This document shows, one piece after another, positions 23,438-32,904 of a stretch of DNA of 34,856 nt (positions are counted from its first letter, which is position 1; the number at the start of each line of letters is the position of its first letter). The notes beneath the pieces are model-generated. The model did no database searches. It saw only the letters and a program-made list of their open reading frames with translations, and was not told where the DNA came from. Position numbers and translations under genes: made by a program. The stretch lies in assembly GCA_019136655.1 (NCBI GenBank), contig JAGVTU010000008.1, forward strand, positions 1 through 34,856. The letters run 5' to 3'. Origin of the DNA: Bacteroidota bacterium. Lineage in GTDB: Bacteria; Bacteroidota; Bacteroidia; AKYH767-A; OLB10.

Positions 23438-26365
23438 ATGAAACATATCAACTTTATTCGCAAAGGGAGTATATTCCTTACCATACTGACCGCTTTAATG
23501 TTGTCAGGGTTAAAAAACACTTCAGCGCAAAGCTGCAATGCTATGTTCGGTTATATAGCTAACCCCAGTGGTGTGGTTACTTTTTATGATTCCAGTTCAG
23601 CATCTGGATCTATCACCAGTAACCTATGGATTTTTGGAGATGGCACTTCAGGCACAGGGTCTGTGGTAACACATCAGTATAACGGAGTGGGACCCTATAC
23701 AGTTTGTTTGTATATCAGCACCGCTAATGGCTGCAGCGATTCAACATGCAATGTGGTTTACCTGAATCCCTGCAATCTAACTGCAACAATTACTTATGAT
23801 TCTCTGGCAGGCACATTAAGTGCAAATGCATCGGGTGGAGTAGCCCCATTTACCTATTTATGGAACAATGGCAGCACATCATCTGTTATCAACAACGTAG
23901 CATTAAACACCACATATTGTTGTACTGTTACAGATGCCAATGGATGTACTGATTCAGATTGCTTTAATACAAGTGCAGGCGCCACATGCAATGCGAATTT
24001 CAGTTATATAACTAACCCCAATGGGGGGGTTACTTTTTATGATTCCAGCTCAGCATCAGGATTTATCACAAGTTACCTATGGATTTTTGGAGATGGCACT
24101 TCAGGCACAGGGTCTATGGTAACACATCAGTATAACGGAGTGGGACCCTATACAGTTTGTTTGTATATCAGCACCGCTAATGGTTGCAATGATTCAACAT
24201 GCAATGTGGTTTACCTGAATCCCTGCAATCTAACTGCAACAATTACTTATGATTCTTTGGCAAGCACTTTAAGTGCAAATGCATCGGGTGGAGTGGCTCC
24301 ATTTACCTATTTATGGAGCAATGGAAGCACATCATCTGTTATCAACAACGTAGCATTAAACACTATATATTGTTGTACTGTTACAGATGCCAATGGATGT
24401 ATTGATTCAGTTTGCTTTAATACAAGTGCAGGCGCCACATGTACTGCTTTCTTTAATTATAATGTAACAGGAAGTGGTGTTCAGTTTGGAAATGCATCAA
24501 CAGGTCTTTATTCATCAGTGTTATGGGATTTTGGTGATGGTACAACATCAACGTCTTATAACCCTTATCATATTTATCCACAAAACGGAAGCTATAATGT
24601 TTGTCTTACTCTTTATGATTTAGGCTCTGTTTGCTCGCAGTATTGTGATACCATAAGTATCACTATGAGTAATTCATCATTTCTTTGTGGTAATATTTTT
24701 AATGACCTTAATGCTAACGGATTTAATAATAGTGAACCTCCATATACTTCAGGTTATATAATTCTGTGGGGAAACGGAAATTCACAAACTGCTTTGCCTG
24801 ATTCAAATGGTAATTATAGCTTTAATGTAATGCCCGGATCTTATACCATCAATTACTGTGCGCAGCAACCATATACGCTTACAGTTCCAGTTGATTCATT
24901 CGGTTGTGGGCAGTATTTCATCACCATTGGTGCTAATGACACAATTTGTGGGTTTGAATTTGGAGTAACACTTACTACAGCAATAATTGAAGGTTATGTG
25001 TTTGCAGATTATAACGGGAATGGAATTATGGATGCCAATGAATCCGGAATTCCTAATCAACAGGTGCAAATAGGCAACACCGCGGTAACTACGGATTATT
25101 CAGGTCAATATTCCTTATTAGTTCCATTAGGTAATTTTAATGTTAGTTATACTCCGGGAGGTAATTACGCAGGTTTCCCGCTGACTACACCATCTTCATA
25201 TACGGTGAATGTTACCAATTTGGGAACAACCTATAATGCCGGTAATTTTGGATTGAACATTCCTCCGGGGTCAACTGATATTTCAGCAAACATTTTGCCC
25301 AGTACCACGATAACTCCTGGCTTCCCTGCCTGGTATAACTTACAGATATGCAATAATGGTTTTGCTCTTACAGGAGCTACTGTTACAATGATTTATGATC
25401 CGGGGCTATTGTATTCTTATTCTTCTCCATCTGCGGCATCACACAATGCTTCCACACATACCCTCACATGGAACATTGCATCTCTTAACCCCGGCAATTG
25501 TTTATATATCTACGTTCATTTTAATTCCTCCTCAAGTTACCAGATTGGAGACACAACGCTGGAATATTGCAGCGCTTTCCCAACTAACGGCACTGACATC
25601 AATCTTTCCAACAATGTAGATACCATCCATCAGATAGTTACAGGGTCATGGGATCCGAATAATAAATTATCAATAAAAACCAATAACATCAATCCAAATC
25701 AACAAATCATTTCATCCATTAATGCTGATCAGAAAATTAAGTACACCATCAACTTCCAGAATCTGGGAACTGCACCTGCAGTGAATGTGGTTGTAAAAGA
25801 TCATTTGTCTCCTGATGTTGATGCCAACTCCTTCCAGTTTGTTGGTTCAAGTGCTCCTGCAACTGTTACCCGCATTGGCAATGAGGTAATGTATCGGTTC
25901 ACAAATATTATGTTGCCTGATGCTACTACTGACGAACCGGGAAGTCATGGGTTTGTTTCTTACAGCGTAAATGCCGTCAACGGTCTTGCTGCAGGTACTC
26001 AAATTTCTGATTTTGCTGATATCTATTTTGACTATAACAGTCCGGTAACCACCAACAATGCTGTGATAACAATGGTTGGGCCAACAGGTTTGAATGAAAT
26101 TGACAACACTGCTCAGTTAAGTACATATCCAAATCCTCTTAATGGTTTATCTACCGTTCAGTTTATATTGAGCAATAAAGCAAAAGTCAGTCTGGCACTG
26201 ATGGATGCAACCGGCCGAACCATTATACAACATCCCGAAGCTATGATGCAGGCAGGCTTGCAGAAAACAACTATTAATGCTTCAACTCTGGCTGATGGTA
26301 TTTATCTGCTTCAGTTGACTGTAGATGGTAAAAATTCTTTTATGAAAGTTGCCGTGAGTCATTAA
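23438..26365 (+). CDS. T9SS-sorted surface protein with PKD domains, tandem repeats and DUF7619-like region
   Basis: This 975-residue protein has a signal peptide ending near SAQ (residue ~31). Two 151-residue repeats follow, each a PKD domain (LWIFGDGTSGTGS) plus an SprB-like segment (ITYDSLAGTLSANASGG, FTYLWNNGSTS). A third PKD domain comes next (VLWDFGDGTTS). Two SdrD-B-like domains follow (NIFNDLNANGFNNSEPP and VFADYNGNGIMDANESG, calcium-type loops). A long region typical of Bacteroidota surface proteins ends with SWDPNNKLSIKTN, VVVKDHLSPDVDANSF and ADIYFDYNSPVTTNN. The T9SS type A tail is YPNPLNGLSTV ... LMDATGRTII ... LADGIYLLQL. An adhesive surface role is likely but inferred. The paired cysteines in each repeat may form disulfides. 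A terminator follows at 26387. Confidence 0.9.
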   Translation: MKHINFIRKGSIFLTILTALMLSGLKNTSAQSCNAMFGYIANPSGVVTFYDSSSASGSITSNLWIFGDGTSGTGSVVTHQYNGVGPYTVCLYISTANGCSDSTCNVVYLNPCNLTATITYDSLAGTLSANASGGVAPFTYLWNNGSTSSVINNVALNTTYCCTVTDANGCTDSDCFNTSAGATCNANFSYITNPNGGVTFYDSSSASGFITSYLWIFGDGTSGTGSMVTHQYNGVGPYTVCLYISTANGCNDSTCNVVYLNPCNLTATITYDSLASTLSANASGGVAPFTYLWSNGSTSSVINNVALNTIYCCTVTDANGCIDSVCFNTSAGATCTAFFNYNVTGSGVQFGNASTGLYSSVLWDFGDGTTSTSYNPYHIYPQNGSYNVCLTLYDLGSVCSQYCDTISITMSNSSFLCGNIFNDLNANGFNNSEPPYTSGYIILWGNGNSQTALPDSNGNYSFNVMPGSYTINYCAQQPYTLTVPVDSFGCGQYFITIGANDTICGFEFGVTLTTAIIEGYVFADYNGNGIMDANESGIPNQQVQIGNTAVTTDYSGQYSLLVPLGNFNVSYTPGGNYAGFPLTTPSSYTVNVTNLGTTYNAGNFGLNIPPGSTDISANILPSTTITPGFPAWYNLQICNNGFALTGATVTMIYDPGLLYSYSSPSAASHNASTHTLTWNIASLNPGNCLYIYVHFNSSSSYQIGDTTLEYCSAFPTNGTDINLSNNVDTIHQIVTGSWDPNNKLSIKTNNINPNQQIISSINADQKIKYTINFQNLGTAPAVNVVVKDHLSPDVDANSFQFVGSSAPATVTRIGNEVMYRFTNIMLPDATTDEPGSHGFVSYSVNAVNGLAAGTQISDFADIYFDYNSPVTTNNAVITMVGPTGLNEIDNTAQLSTYPNPLNGLSTVQFILSNKAKVSLALMDATGRTIIQHPEAMMQAGLQKTTINASTLADGIYLLQLTVDGKNSFMKVAVSH
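23534..24439 (+). repeat. Two tandem 453-nt coding repeats in the PKD surface protein
   Basis: Unit 1 spans 23534-23986 and unit 2 spans 23987-24439; both start TGCAATGC and stay in register for exactly 453 nt (151 codons). Long stretches are base-identical, for example the segment coding for THQYNGVGPYTVCLYIS, which points to recent duplication or gene conversion. A diverged PKD unit begins at 24440. Unit 2 carries a run of seven G at 24023-24029 where unit 1 has AGTGGTGTGG. Confidence 0.9.
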
Positions 26366-26386
26366 CTCAGTCAGTTCAATACAAAT

Positions 26387-26414
26387 AAAAGGAGGGGTAG
26401 TCGCCCCTCCTTTT
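26387..26414 (+). terminator. Intrinsic terminator after the PKD surface protein
   Basis: Stem AAAAGGAGGGG (26387-26397) / CCCCTCCTTTT (26404-26414), loop TAGTCG, followed by TATTTT, 21 nt after the stop at 26365. Confidence 0.9.
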
Positions 26415-26436
26415 TATTTTAGTAAGTTATATGCTT

Positions 26437-26457
26437 TTTATAGTTATCAACTATAAA
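26437..26457. other. AT-rich hairpin just after the carboxyltransferase stop
   Basis: TTTATAGTT (26437-26445) and AACTATAAA (26449-26457) pair perfectly around a 3-nt loop, 3 nt past the stop of the carboxyltransferase gene on the minus strand. It is not followed by a T-run, so it may protect or process the 3' end rather than terminate by itself. Confidence 0.5.
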
Positions 26458-26460
26458 CTT

Positions 26461-28002
26461 TTACAATGGAATATTGCCATGTTTTTTCTTTGGCAACTTA
26501 GTAGCTTTATTCTCCAGCATCTTAAATGCTTTAATCAATTTTGAACGTGTATGTGATGGTTCAATCACTTCATCCACATATCCGCGTTCTGCAGCTTTAT
26601 AAGGATTGGCAAAAAGTTCATTGTATTCCTGTTCTTTTTCTTTCCATTTTTCTGCAGGGTTTTCTGCCTTGCCGATTTCCTTCTTGAAAATTATTTCTGC
26701 AGCACCCTTTGCTCCCATCACTGCAATTTCTGCTGACGGCCATGCATAGTTCATATCAGCGCCTATATGTTTTGAGTTCATCACATCATAAGCACCACCA
26801 TACGCTTTGCGTGTAATAACTGTAATGCGTGGTACTGTAGCTTCGCTGAATGCAAATAAAAGTTTGGCCCCATTGGTGATAATGCCATTCCATTCCTGAT
26901 CGGTACCCGGAAGAAATCCCGGAACATCTTCAAACACCAGAAGCGGAATATTGAAACAATCACAAAAACGTACAAATCGAGCAGCCTTGGTAGATGAATC
27001 AATATCCAGTACTCCAGCAAGAATCATAGGTTGATTGGCAACAATTCCAATGCTGCGGCCTGCTAAGCGTGCAAAACCTACTACAATGTTCTCTGCAAAG
27101 TTTTTATGTACTTCAAAAAATGTATCTGAATCGGCAACGTGCTCAATCACCTCACGTATATCATAAGGCTGATTGGGATTATCAGGGACGATAGTATTCA
27201 AACTTTCTCTGATTTCATTTTCTGCAGTATAAGCTACCGATGGAGGTAACTCCTCACAGTTGGAAGGAATGTAACTCAATAATGTTTTAAGATACTGAAT
27301 ACATTCCATTTCATTGGCGCATGAAAAATGTGTGACTCCCGATTTTGTTGAATGCGTAGATGCTCCACCCAATTCTTCAGAACTAACTTCCTCATGTGTT
27401 ACTGTTTTCACAACATTGGGGCCGGTAACAAACATATAGGAAGTATTCTGCACCATCATAATAAAATCAGTAATTGCAGGAGAGTAAACTGCACCTCCTG
27501 CACAGGGCCCCATAATTGCACTTAACTGTGGAATGACACCCGAAGCAAGTGTGTTACGGTAAAAAATATCTGCATAACCGCCTAATGAAACAACTCCTTC
27601 CTGAATACGTGCACCTCCGCTATCGTTTAGCCCAATAACAGGAGCACCGTTTTCCATGGCAAGATCCATAATACGACAGATTTTTTCTGCATGTGTTTCG
27701 CTTAGTGAACCACCAAAAACCGTAAAGTCCTGCGAAAAAACATACACCAATCTCCCATCAATAGTACCATAACCTGTTACAACTCCATCACCGGGATACT
27801 TTTCTTTAGCCAGACCAAAATCAGTAGCACGGTGTGTCACCAACATTCCGATTTCTTCAAAACTTCCTTCGTCAAGCAGAAAGTGTATTCTCTCACGGGC
27901 AGTAAGTTTTCCTTTCTTATGTTGGTCGTCAATTCGTTTGGCACCGCCTCCAAGCTGAGCTTCTTTTATCTTCTTGTCGAGTATTGATAATTTATCTTTC
28001 AC
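26461..28002 (-). CDS. Acyl-CoA carboxylase, carboxyltransferase (beta) subunit
   Basis: This 513-residue protein is the normal length for propionyl-CoA carboxylase beta and methylmalonyl-CoA decarboxylase alpha subunits. Key motifs are [45 protein letters not shown] (oxyanion hole for the acyl-CoA), the second-half [15 protein letters not shown] and [10 protein letters not shown], and the usual KKHGNIPL end. It moves carboxyl from biotin to (or from) an acyl-CoA, probably propionyl-CoA. The biotin carboxylase and biotin carrier subunits are not in the window, so direction and substrate remain open (propionate metabolism, odd-chain or branched amino acid breakdown, or a sodium-pump decarboxylase). 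The start is GTG 28002, with a stop codon just upstream in frame; a -7 element lies at 28034-28027. Confidence 0.92.
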   Translation of the reverse strand: MKDKLSILDKKIKEAQLGGGAKRIDDQHKKGKLTARERIHFLLDEGSFEEIGMLVTHRATDFGLAKEKYPGDGVVTGYGTIDGRLVYVFSQDFTVFGGSLSETHAEKICRIMDLAMENGAPVIGLNDSGGARIQEGVVSLGGYADIFYRNTLASGVIPQLSAIMGPCAGGAVYSPAITDFIMMVQNTSYMFVTGPNVVKTVTHEEVSSEELGGASTHSTKSGVTHFSCANEMECIQYLKTLLSYIPSNCEELPPSVAYTAENEIRESLNTIVPDNPNQPYDIREVIEHVADSDTFFEVHKNFAENIVVGFARLAGRSIGIVANQPMILAGVLDIDSSTKAARFVRFCDCFNIPLLVFEDVPGFLPGTDQEWNGIITNGAKLLFAFSEATVPRITVITRKAYGGAYDVMNSKHIGADMNYAWPSAEIAVMGAKGAAEIIFKKEIGKAENPAEKWKEKEQEYNELFANPYKAAERGYVDEVIEPSHTRSKLIKAFKMLENKATKLPKKKHGNIPL

Positions 28003-28026
28003 CTGAAAATTTCATTTAGTAAGGTG

Positions 28027-28034
28027 CAAACTTA
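28027..28034 (-). promoter_or_regulatory. -7 promoter element (TAAGTTTG) of the carboxyltransferase gene
   Basis: Perfect TAnnTTTG on the minus strand, followed by C, 24 nt before GTG 28002. The matching -33 region lacks a TTTG. An ATACTC-AAAA-GAGTAT palindrome lies further upstream at 28072-28087. Confidence 0.5.
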
Positions 28035-28071
28035 AAAAACTATGTGAAGAACTTGTATAAAAGCGTAAGTA

Positions 28072-28087
28072 ATACTCAAAAGAGTAT
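28072..28087. promoter_or_regulatory. Palindrome ATACTC-AAAA-GAGTAT in a divergent intergenic region
   Basis: This perfect 6-bp inverted repeat with a 4-nt spacer lies between the divergent carboxyltransferase (28002) and DUF5686 (28110 or 28140) genes, near both promoters. It is a plausible operator. It resembles the AATACT/AGTATT dyads but has shorter spacing. Confidence 0.35.
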
Positions 28088-28109
28088 CAACTTTTTTACG
28101 TAATTCGCG

Positions 28110-30605
28110 TTGCATAATGAACTACTGCATTATCTCTTTGTGAATACATTTTTCATCAGACCACTTCTTACTGTTTTGTTTGTTCTGTTTTGCTTTTTTG
28201 GAGAAGCACAGGTAACCCGTATTTCCGGAAAAGTAACAGATGCCCTCACAGGTGAGCCCGTTCCATTTGCCAGTGTAGTTTTCAAAAATTCAACTATTGG
28301 AGCAAGTGCAAATTTCGATGGTATTTATTCGCTCGAAACCGATACTCCGGGCGACAGCCTTACGGCTCAGTTTTTAGGTTACCTCCCCGTTTCATTACCG
28401 GTGCGCAAAGGACAAACTCAAACCATTAACTTTCTGCTCAAAGCCAGCAAGGTTGAACTGAAAGAAGCAGTAATTTTTGCAGGAGAAAATCCCGCCAACA
28501 TCATCATTAAAAAAGTAGTAGCCAATCGCGATCACAATAATTACGATAAACTAAGCAGTTATTCTTTTGAAACGTATAACAAAGTAGAGTTTGATCTTAC
28601 CAACATAACCGAAAAATTCAAAAACAAAAAAATCTTTAAACCATTTGCCTTTATTTTTGATAACATTGACAGCACTACTACCAATGAAAAACCGTTTCTT
28701 CCGGTATTTATCACAGAGTCGCTGAGCGATGTGTATCATTCCACTAATCCAAAGGACAAACGCGAAATTATCAAAGCAAGCAAAATTTCAGGAGTAGAAA
28801 ATGAAACGGTAACTCAGTTTCTGGGTGACATGTATCAGAACATCAACATCTATGATAACTTCATGGATATTTTCGGTAAAAAATTTGTAAGCCCGATTTC
28901 CAGTATAGGAATGTTGTATTACAAATATTACCTGCTGGATAGTTTATACATAGGTGATAAATATTGTTATAAATTAAAGTTTAAACCTCGCAGACCGGAA
29001 GACCTCACTTTTACAGGTGAGATTTTTATTCATGACAGCACATGGGCCGTGAAAAAAGTGAATATGCGTATTTCCAACAAAGCCAACATCAACTTTGTAG
29101 AAGACTGTGCCGTAGTGAAAGAGTATGATTATATAGATAATACTATGTGGATGCTCTCAAAAGATTTACTGGTTATTGAATTTACAGCGAGAGATAAAGG
29201 TCTGGGGTTGATAGGGCGAAAATCTACATCTTACAAGAACTTTAGTTTAAATCAACCTATACCTCAACAGTTTTTGAAAGGTGCTCAGGATATTGTAGTA
29301 GAAGAAGGCGCACTTGATAAAGATGCAGAATTCTGGAATAAAGCAAGGCATGATTCGCTCAACGACAGAGAAAAGAAAATTTATGCCATGGTTGACACCA
29401 TCAAAACTTTGCCTGCCTACAAAACTTATGTGGATATCATCACGCTTTTTGTTACAGGTTATAAGACCATTGGCGATTTTGATTTTGGACCTTATTTCAC
29501 TTTGTTTAGTTTTAATGATATTGAAGGGTATCGTTTCAGGCTTGGAGGAAAAACCAATTATAATTTCAGCAAACATCTGAAACTGGAAGGCTTTGTTGCC
29601 TACGGCACCAAGGACGAACAATTTAAATACAGCATTGGAGCCAGATATTTATTCACCAACAAACCACGCATGGGTTTTGGTTTCAAGTACAGGCACGATG
29701 TGATGCAATTAGGCCAAAGTGATAATGCTTTTCAGGATGATAATATTCTGGCTTCGCTTTTCAGGCGATCGGCATCCAACAAACTTACCAATGCAGAAAG
29801 TGAGAGGGTTTATTTTGAAAAAGAATGGCTTTCGGGTGTGAGTACGCGCATTTCTTTCGAACACAATGCATTTTCTCCTCTTGGAAAATTAGATTATTCC
29901 TATTACACTACCGATGCTAAAGATGTTATACGCGACAGGATAAACACATCCGACATTTCAGCCTATTTCAGGTTTGCTTATCGCGAAAAATTTATTGAGA
30001 GCAAACATGGTCGTGTAAGTCTGGGAAGTAAATATCCGGTTTTGCAGACAATTTATACACAGGGATTGAAAGGTGTTTTAAAAAGTGATTTCGACTATCA
30101 GAAATTTGTTCTGAAAGTTGATGACTATATTTATACGGCTCCACTGGGCTATTTTTATTATGTGATTGAAGCAGGAAAAGTTTGGGGAAAGTTACCTTAT
30201 CCTCTGCTGGAAGTTCATCGTGGCAACGAATCTTATTTTTATGACTATCTCGCATTCAATCTCATGAACTATTATGAGTTTGTGAGTGATCAGTATTTCT
30301 CTTTTTATTTCACCCATCATTTCGAAGGCTTTTTCCTTGACAAAATTCCATTGATGAAAAAACTTAAATGGCGTGAAGTTGCAGGAATCAGAGGTGTATA
30401 TGGCAGCATGTCGCAAAAAAATCTTGATCTGATGGTGAATCCTGAATTTAACACACTATCAAAGAAACCATATCTTGAAGCACAGTTTGGTATTGAGAAC
30501 ATTCTGAAAATTATTCGTGTGGATTTCATCTACCGTTTGAGTTATCTTCAGGACAAAGATGCTCCCAGATTCGGTATTCGCGGTAGTTTACAGCTTACAT
30601 TCTGA
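28110..30605 (+). CDS. DUF5686 and carboxypeptidase-regulatory-like domain protein (outer-membrane associated)
   Basis: This is a protein of about 820-831 residues. A hydrophobic signal (FFIRPLLTVLFVLFCFFGEAQ) precedes a carboxypeptidase-regulatory-like domain (~33-115; RISGKVTDALTGEPVPFASVVFKNSTIGASANFDG). The long remainder fits the DUF5686 family (NPANIIIKKVVANRDHNNYDKLSSYSFETYNKVEFDL) and ends in alternating beta strands (FRLSYLQ-type segments, final RGSLQLTF), consistent with an outer-membrane barrel. Function is unknown; the family is common in Bacteroidota. The start is unclear: no in-frame ATG exists, only TTG 28110 and GTG 28140; the GTG gives the more typical signal peptide. An out-of-frame ATG at 28117 opens a 9-codon frame whose TGA overlaps that GTG. 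It is followed after 39 nt by lptB. Confidence 0.82.
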   Translation: MHNELLHYLFVNTFFIRPLLTVLFVLFCFFGEAQVTRISGKVTDALTGEPVPFASVVFKNSTIGASANFDGIYSLETDTPGDSLTAQFLGYLPVSLPVRKGQTQTINFLLKASKVELKEAVIFAGENPANIIIKKVVANRDHNNYDKLSSYSFETYNKVEFDLTNITEKFKNKKIFKPFAFIFDNIDSTTTNEKPFLPVFITESLSDVYHSTNPKDKREIIKASKISGVENETVTQFLGDMYQNINIYDNFMDIFGKKFVSPISSIGMLYYKYYLLDSLYIGDKYCYKLKFKPRRPEDLTFTGEIFIHDSTWAVKKVNMRISNKANINFVEDCAVVKEYDYIDNTMWMLSKDLLVIEFTARDKGLGLIGRKSTSYKNFSLNQPIPQQFLKGAQDIVVEEGALDKDAEFWNKARHDSLNDREKKIYAMVDTIKTLPAYKTYVDIITLFVTGYKTIGDFDFGPYFTLFSFNDIEGYRFRLGGKTNYNFSKHLKLEGFVAYGTKDEQFKYSIGARYLFTNKPRMGFGFKYRHDVMQLGQSDNAFQDDNILASLFRRSASNKLTNAESERVYFEKEWLSGVSTRISFEHNAFSPLGKLDYSYYTTDAKDVIRDRINTSDISAYFRFAYREKFIESKHGRVSLGSKYPVLQTIYTQGLKGVLKSDFDYQKFVLKVDDYIYTAPLGYFYYVIEAGKVWGKLPYPLLEVHRGNESYFYDYLAFNLMNYYEFVSDQYFSFYFTHHFEGFFLDKIPLMKKLKWREVAGIRGVYGSMSQKNLDLMVNPEFNTLSKKPYLEAQFGIENILKIIRVDFIYRLSYLQDKDAPRFGIRGSLQLTF

Positions 30606-30612
30606 TTCCTCT

Positions 30613-30620
30613 TATCTTCG
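30613..30620 (+). promoter_or_regulatory. -7 promoter element (TATCTTCG) of lptB
   Basis: TATCTTCG followed by CA has one mismatch to TAnnTTTG and is almost the same as the element before the Nfu gene. It ends 24 nt before ATG 30645, which argues against the in-frame TTG/GTG at 30636/30639 as the start. Confidence 0.45.
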
Positions 30621-30644
30621 CACAACAAAACATTATTGGTGACC

Positions 30645-31382
30645 ATGCTTTTAAGAGCTGAGAATTTAGTAAAGACTTACAAAAAACGAACTGTTGTAAA
30701 CCATGTTTCCATACAGGTGGCACAGGGTGAAATTGTAGGTTTACTTGGGCCAAACGGTGCAGGAAAAACTACCACTTTTTACATGACTGTCGGACTGATA
30801 AAGCCCAATGAAGGAACAATTTTTCTTGACGATAAAGACATCACAGGTTTACCAATGTACAAGCGTGCTCAGGCGGGCATTGGTTATCTGGCTCAGGAAG
30901 CCTCGGTATTCAGAAAACTAAGTGTGGAAGATAATTTGAAAGCAGTTCTTGAAATGACTTCTTTGTCTGCTAAAGAGCAGCACGATAAAGTGGAGGAGTT
31001 GTTGGATGAATTCGGATTGCAACGAATTCGTAAAAGCAGAGGCGATTTGCTTTCGGGAGGTGAACGCAGACGAACAGAGATTGCAAGAGCGCTTGCCGTA
31101 AGCCCTAAATTTATTTTGTTAGATGAACCTTTTGCAGGTGTTGACCCTATTGCTGTGGAAGATATTCAGTCAATAGTGGCCAAACTGAAAAAGAAAAATA
31201 TCGGAATATTGATAACTGACCACAACGTACACGAAACGCTGACTATCACTGACCGTGCATATCTTTTATATGAAGGGAAAATACTGAAAGCAGGAACAGC
31301 AGAGGAATTGGCCAATGACGAGCAGGTAAGGAAATTATATCTCGGTCAGAATTTTGAACTTCGTACTATTACCAATAATTAA
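30645..31382 (+). CDS. lptB: LPS export ABC transporter ATP-binding protein LptB
   Basis: This 245-residue ABC ATPase has all motors: Walker [13 protein letters not shown] (~36-46), Q-loop region [17 protein letters not shown], signature [16 protein letters not shown], Walker B plus catalytic Glu in [16 protein letters not shown], and the H-loop in [11 protein letters not shown]. The segments SGGERRR and [12 protein letters not shown] are hallmarks of LptB rather than of amino-acid importers. LptB dimers power LptF-LptG to extract lipopolysaccharide from the inner membrane. ATG 30645 gives the usual start ([15 protein letters not shown]); the frame extends to a TTG at 30636 that I reject. It follows the DUF5686 gene by 39 nt and its stop lies 5 nt from the convergent gene at 31388. 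Confidence 0.95.
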   Translation: MLLRAENLVKTYKKRTVVNHVSIQVAQGEIVGLLGPNGAGKTTTFYMTVGLIKPNEGTIFLDDKDITGLPMYKRAQAGIGYLAQEASVFRKLSVEDNLKAVLEMTSLSAKEQHDKVEELLDEFGLQRIRKSRGDLLSGGERRRTEIARALAVSPKFILLDEPFAGVDPIAVEDIQSIVAKLKKKNIGILITDHNVHETLTITDRAYLLYEGKILKAGTAEELANDEQVRKLYLGQNFELRTITNN

Positions 31383-31387
31383 AATAT

Positions 31388-31816
31388 TCAGAAAGGTAAC
31401 AATGTGCGTTTGCCGGGTCGTGCATATCGTTTTTTTCTGAGTTTCGAAATGTTTTTCTTTTCTTCTTTTAATTTTTGCTTTTTTCGCTCCTCTTCAGATA
31501 TTCGCTTCATGGCAATATCCATAAAAATCACATTATTACCTCTGAGTTTCTGAAAACGGATTGTCCGCTTTTCAAAATCATTTCGTGTAACCCGAAAACT
31601 TACATTATCAATTACCTGAAACATTCTGGAATCGTAATGTCCTGATACATCGGTGTAAATAATTTTATAAATAAGTTTTCCCTCGTAAATCTCTATTCTT
31701 ACAGAATCAAGTGGTTGTTTGCTTCCTGAATCCGTCACCATACCTTTTATCTGGCAGTGCTGCGCCATCACATCTGTTGATATGCATAAAAGTAATATGA
31801 ATATGAACCTCAGCAT
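31388..31816 (-). CDS. Small secreted protein with carboxypeptidase-regulatory-like domain and basic tail
   Basis: This 142-residue protein has a signal peptide (LRFIFILLLCISTDVMAQ). A single carboxypeptidase-regulatory-like beta domain follows (IKGMVTDSGSKQPLDSVRIEIYEG, YTDVSGHYDSRMF, SFRVTRNDFEKRTIRFQ). The last ~45 residues are a strongly basic tail rich in Lys, Arg and Glu (EEERKKQKLKEEKK and KKRYARPGKR). This domain normally begins a TonB-dependent receptor or DUF5686 protein; here it is the whole protein, so it is either a stand-alone periplasmic protein or a relic of a larger gene. The smooth ending and intact signal favour a real small protein. No specific role can be given. Confidence 0.75.
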   Translation of the reverse strand: MLRFIFILLLCISTDVMAQHCQIKGMVTDSGSKQPLDSVRIEIYEGKLIYKIIYTDVSGHYDSRMFQVIDNVSFRVTRNDFEKRTIRFQKLRGNNVIFMDIAMKRISEEERKKQKLKEEKKNISKLRKKRYARPGKRTLLPF

Positions 31817-32033
31817 TTTTTGTCTGAACGATTATTAAATTATTTTATACGCATACAACATGCTGTTTGGTTATAAACAAAAACATATTCAGCCGCTAAA
31901 ATTACTGTTTTCCTTACTTGAAACATGAAATTAAGCCTATCTGTTGTTTAATTTCAATATGAATACACGCTGCCATTCATCAAAGCAGCATCTTTCGGAA
32001 ATTTACTTTACTTTGTCGCATCAACATGAAGCA

Positions 32034-32894
32034 ATGACCATACTTGAAAATTCTACTCTGAAAATTGCCGTAAAAAATAACGGAGCTGAATTATGCAGCC
32101 TTTACAATAAACAATCACAAATTGAATATCTCTGGCAGGCAGGAAAAGAGTGGCCCAAACATTCGCCTGTGCTGTTCCCAATAGTCGGGCAGCTAAAAAA
32201 CAATACTTACCGTTATCAGGATAAAACTTATACCCTGGAAAGGCATGGTTTTGCACGAAACCTTGCATTTAATGTTACAGAAGTAAAATCAGATAGTATT
32301 CGTTTGACTTTAAAAGAACAAGATGCTACATTGGCTGTTTACCCTTTTCATTTCATCCTGAACATCAGTTATCAACTCCATGAAAATACACTCAAGGTTA
32401 TTTATGAAATCGTAAACACAGGAAAAGATTCAATGCCTTTTTCTATTGGTGCGCATCCGGCTTTTAATGTGCCTTTGAATAAAGGAGAAAATTACAATGA
32501 TTACTTTCTGATCTTTAATAAAACTGAAAACGCAGGACGATGGTTGTTGCAAAACGGATTGCTTGATTCAGAGGTTGAATTTTTCAAATCATCAAATCAG
32601 TTACCTCTCACAAAAGAATTATTCAGCAAAGATGCTTTGGTGTTTAAACATCTGAAATCAGGCAGAATAGATTTGCGCTGTAAAAATCATAACCACGGTG
32701 TGGCTGTCAATTTTCCGGGATTCCCTTACATGGGAATATGGGCAGCATCAGGTGCTGATTTTGTCTGCATTGAACCGTGGCTGGGTATTGCAGATTCCAT
32801 CCAATCAAATGGAAATATTCAGGAAAAAGAAGGAATTATCCTTCTTCAACCGGATGTAAAATTCAAAGCAGCTTATACTATTGAAGTTTTCTGA
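32034..32894 (+). CDS. Aldose 1-epimerase family protein (galactose mutarotase-like)
   Basis: This is a 286-residue protein from ATG 32034. Visible family motifs are NNGAELCSLYNK, SPVLFPIVGQLKNNTYRYQ, the LERHGFARNLAF segment, FSIGAHPAFNVPL (catalytic-type His), NFPGFPYMGIWAA and IEPWLGIADS (Glu-Pro-Trp near the active Glu). It belongs to the LacX/YphB-like branch rather than classical GalM. The family interconverts alpha and beta sugar forms or binds sugars; the substrate here is not known. The frame extends to an ATG at 31959, but TTACTTTG near 32008-32015 looks like a -7 box inside that extension, and 32034 gives the usual N-terminus. No signal peptide, so cytoplasmic. Its stop is 10 nt from the convergent gene. 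Confidence 0.9.
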   Translation: MTILENSTLKIAVKNNGAELCSLYNKQSQIEYLWQAGKEWPKHSPVLFPIVGQLKNNTYRYQDKTYTLERHGFARNLAFNVTEVKSDSIRLTLKEQDATLAVYPFHFILNISYQLHENTLKVIYEIVNTGKDSMPFSIGAHPAFNVPLNKGENYNDYFLIFNKTENAGRWLLQNGLLDSEVEFFKSSNQLPLTKELFSKDALVFKHLKSGRIDLRCKNHNHGVAVNFPGFPYMGIWAASGADFVCIEPWLGIADSIQSNGNIQEKEGIILLQPDVKFKAAYTIEVF

Positions 32895-32904
32895 TTTGCA
32901 CATA

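Noticed and set aside
28072..28087. ATACTC-AAAA-GAGTAT as a fourth copy of the AATACT-N8-AGTATT operator.
   Set aside because: The spacer is shorter and the arms shift by one base, so I list it as a separate palindrome, not as the same site.
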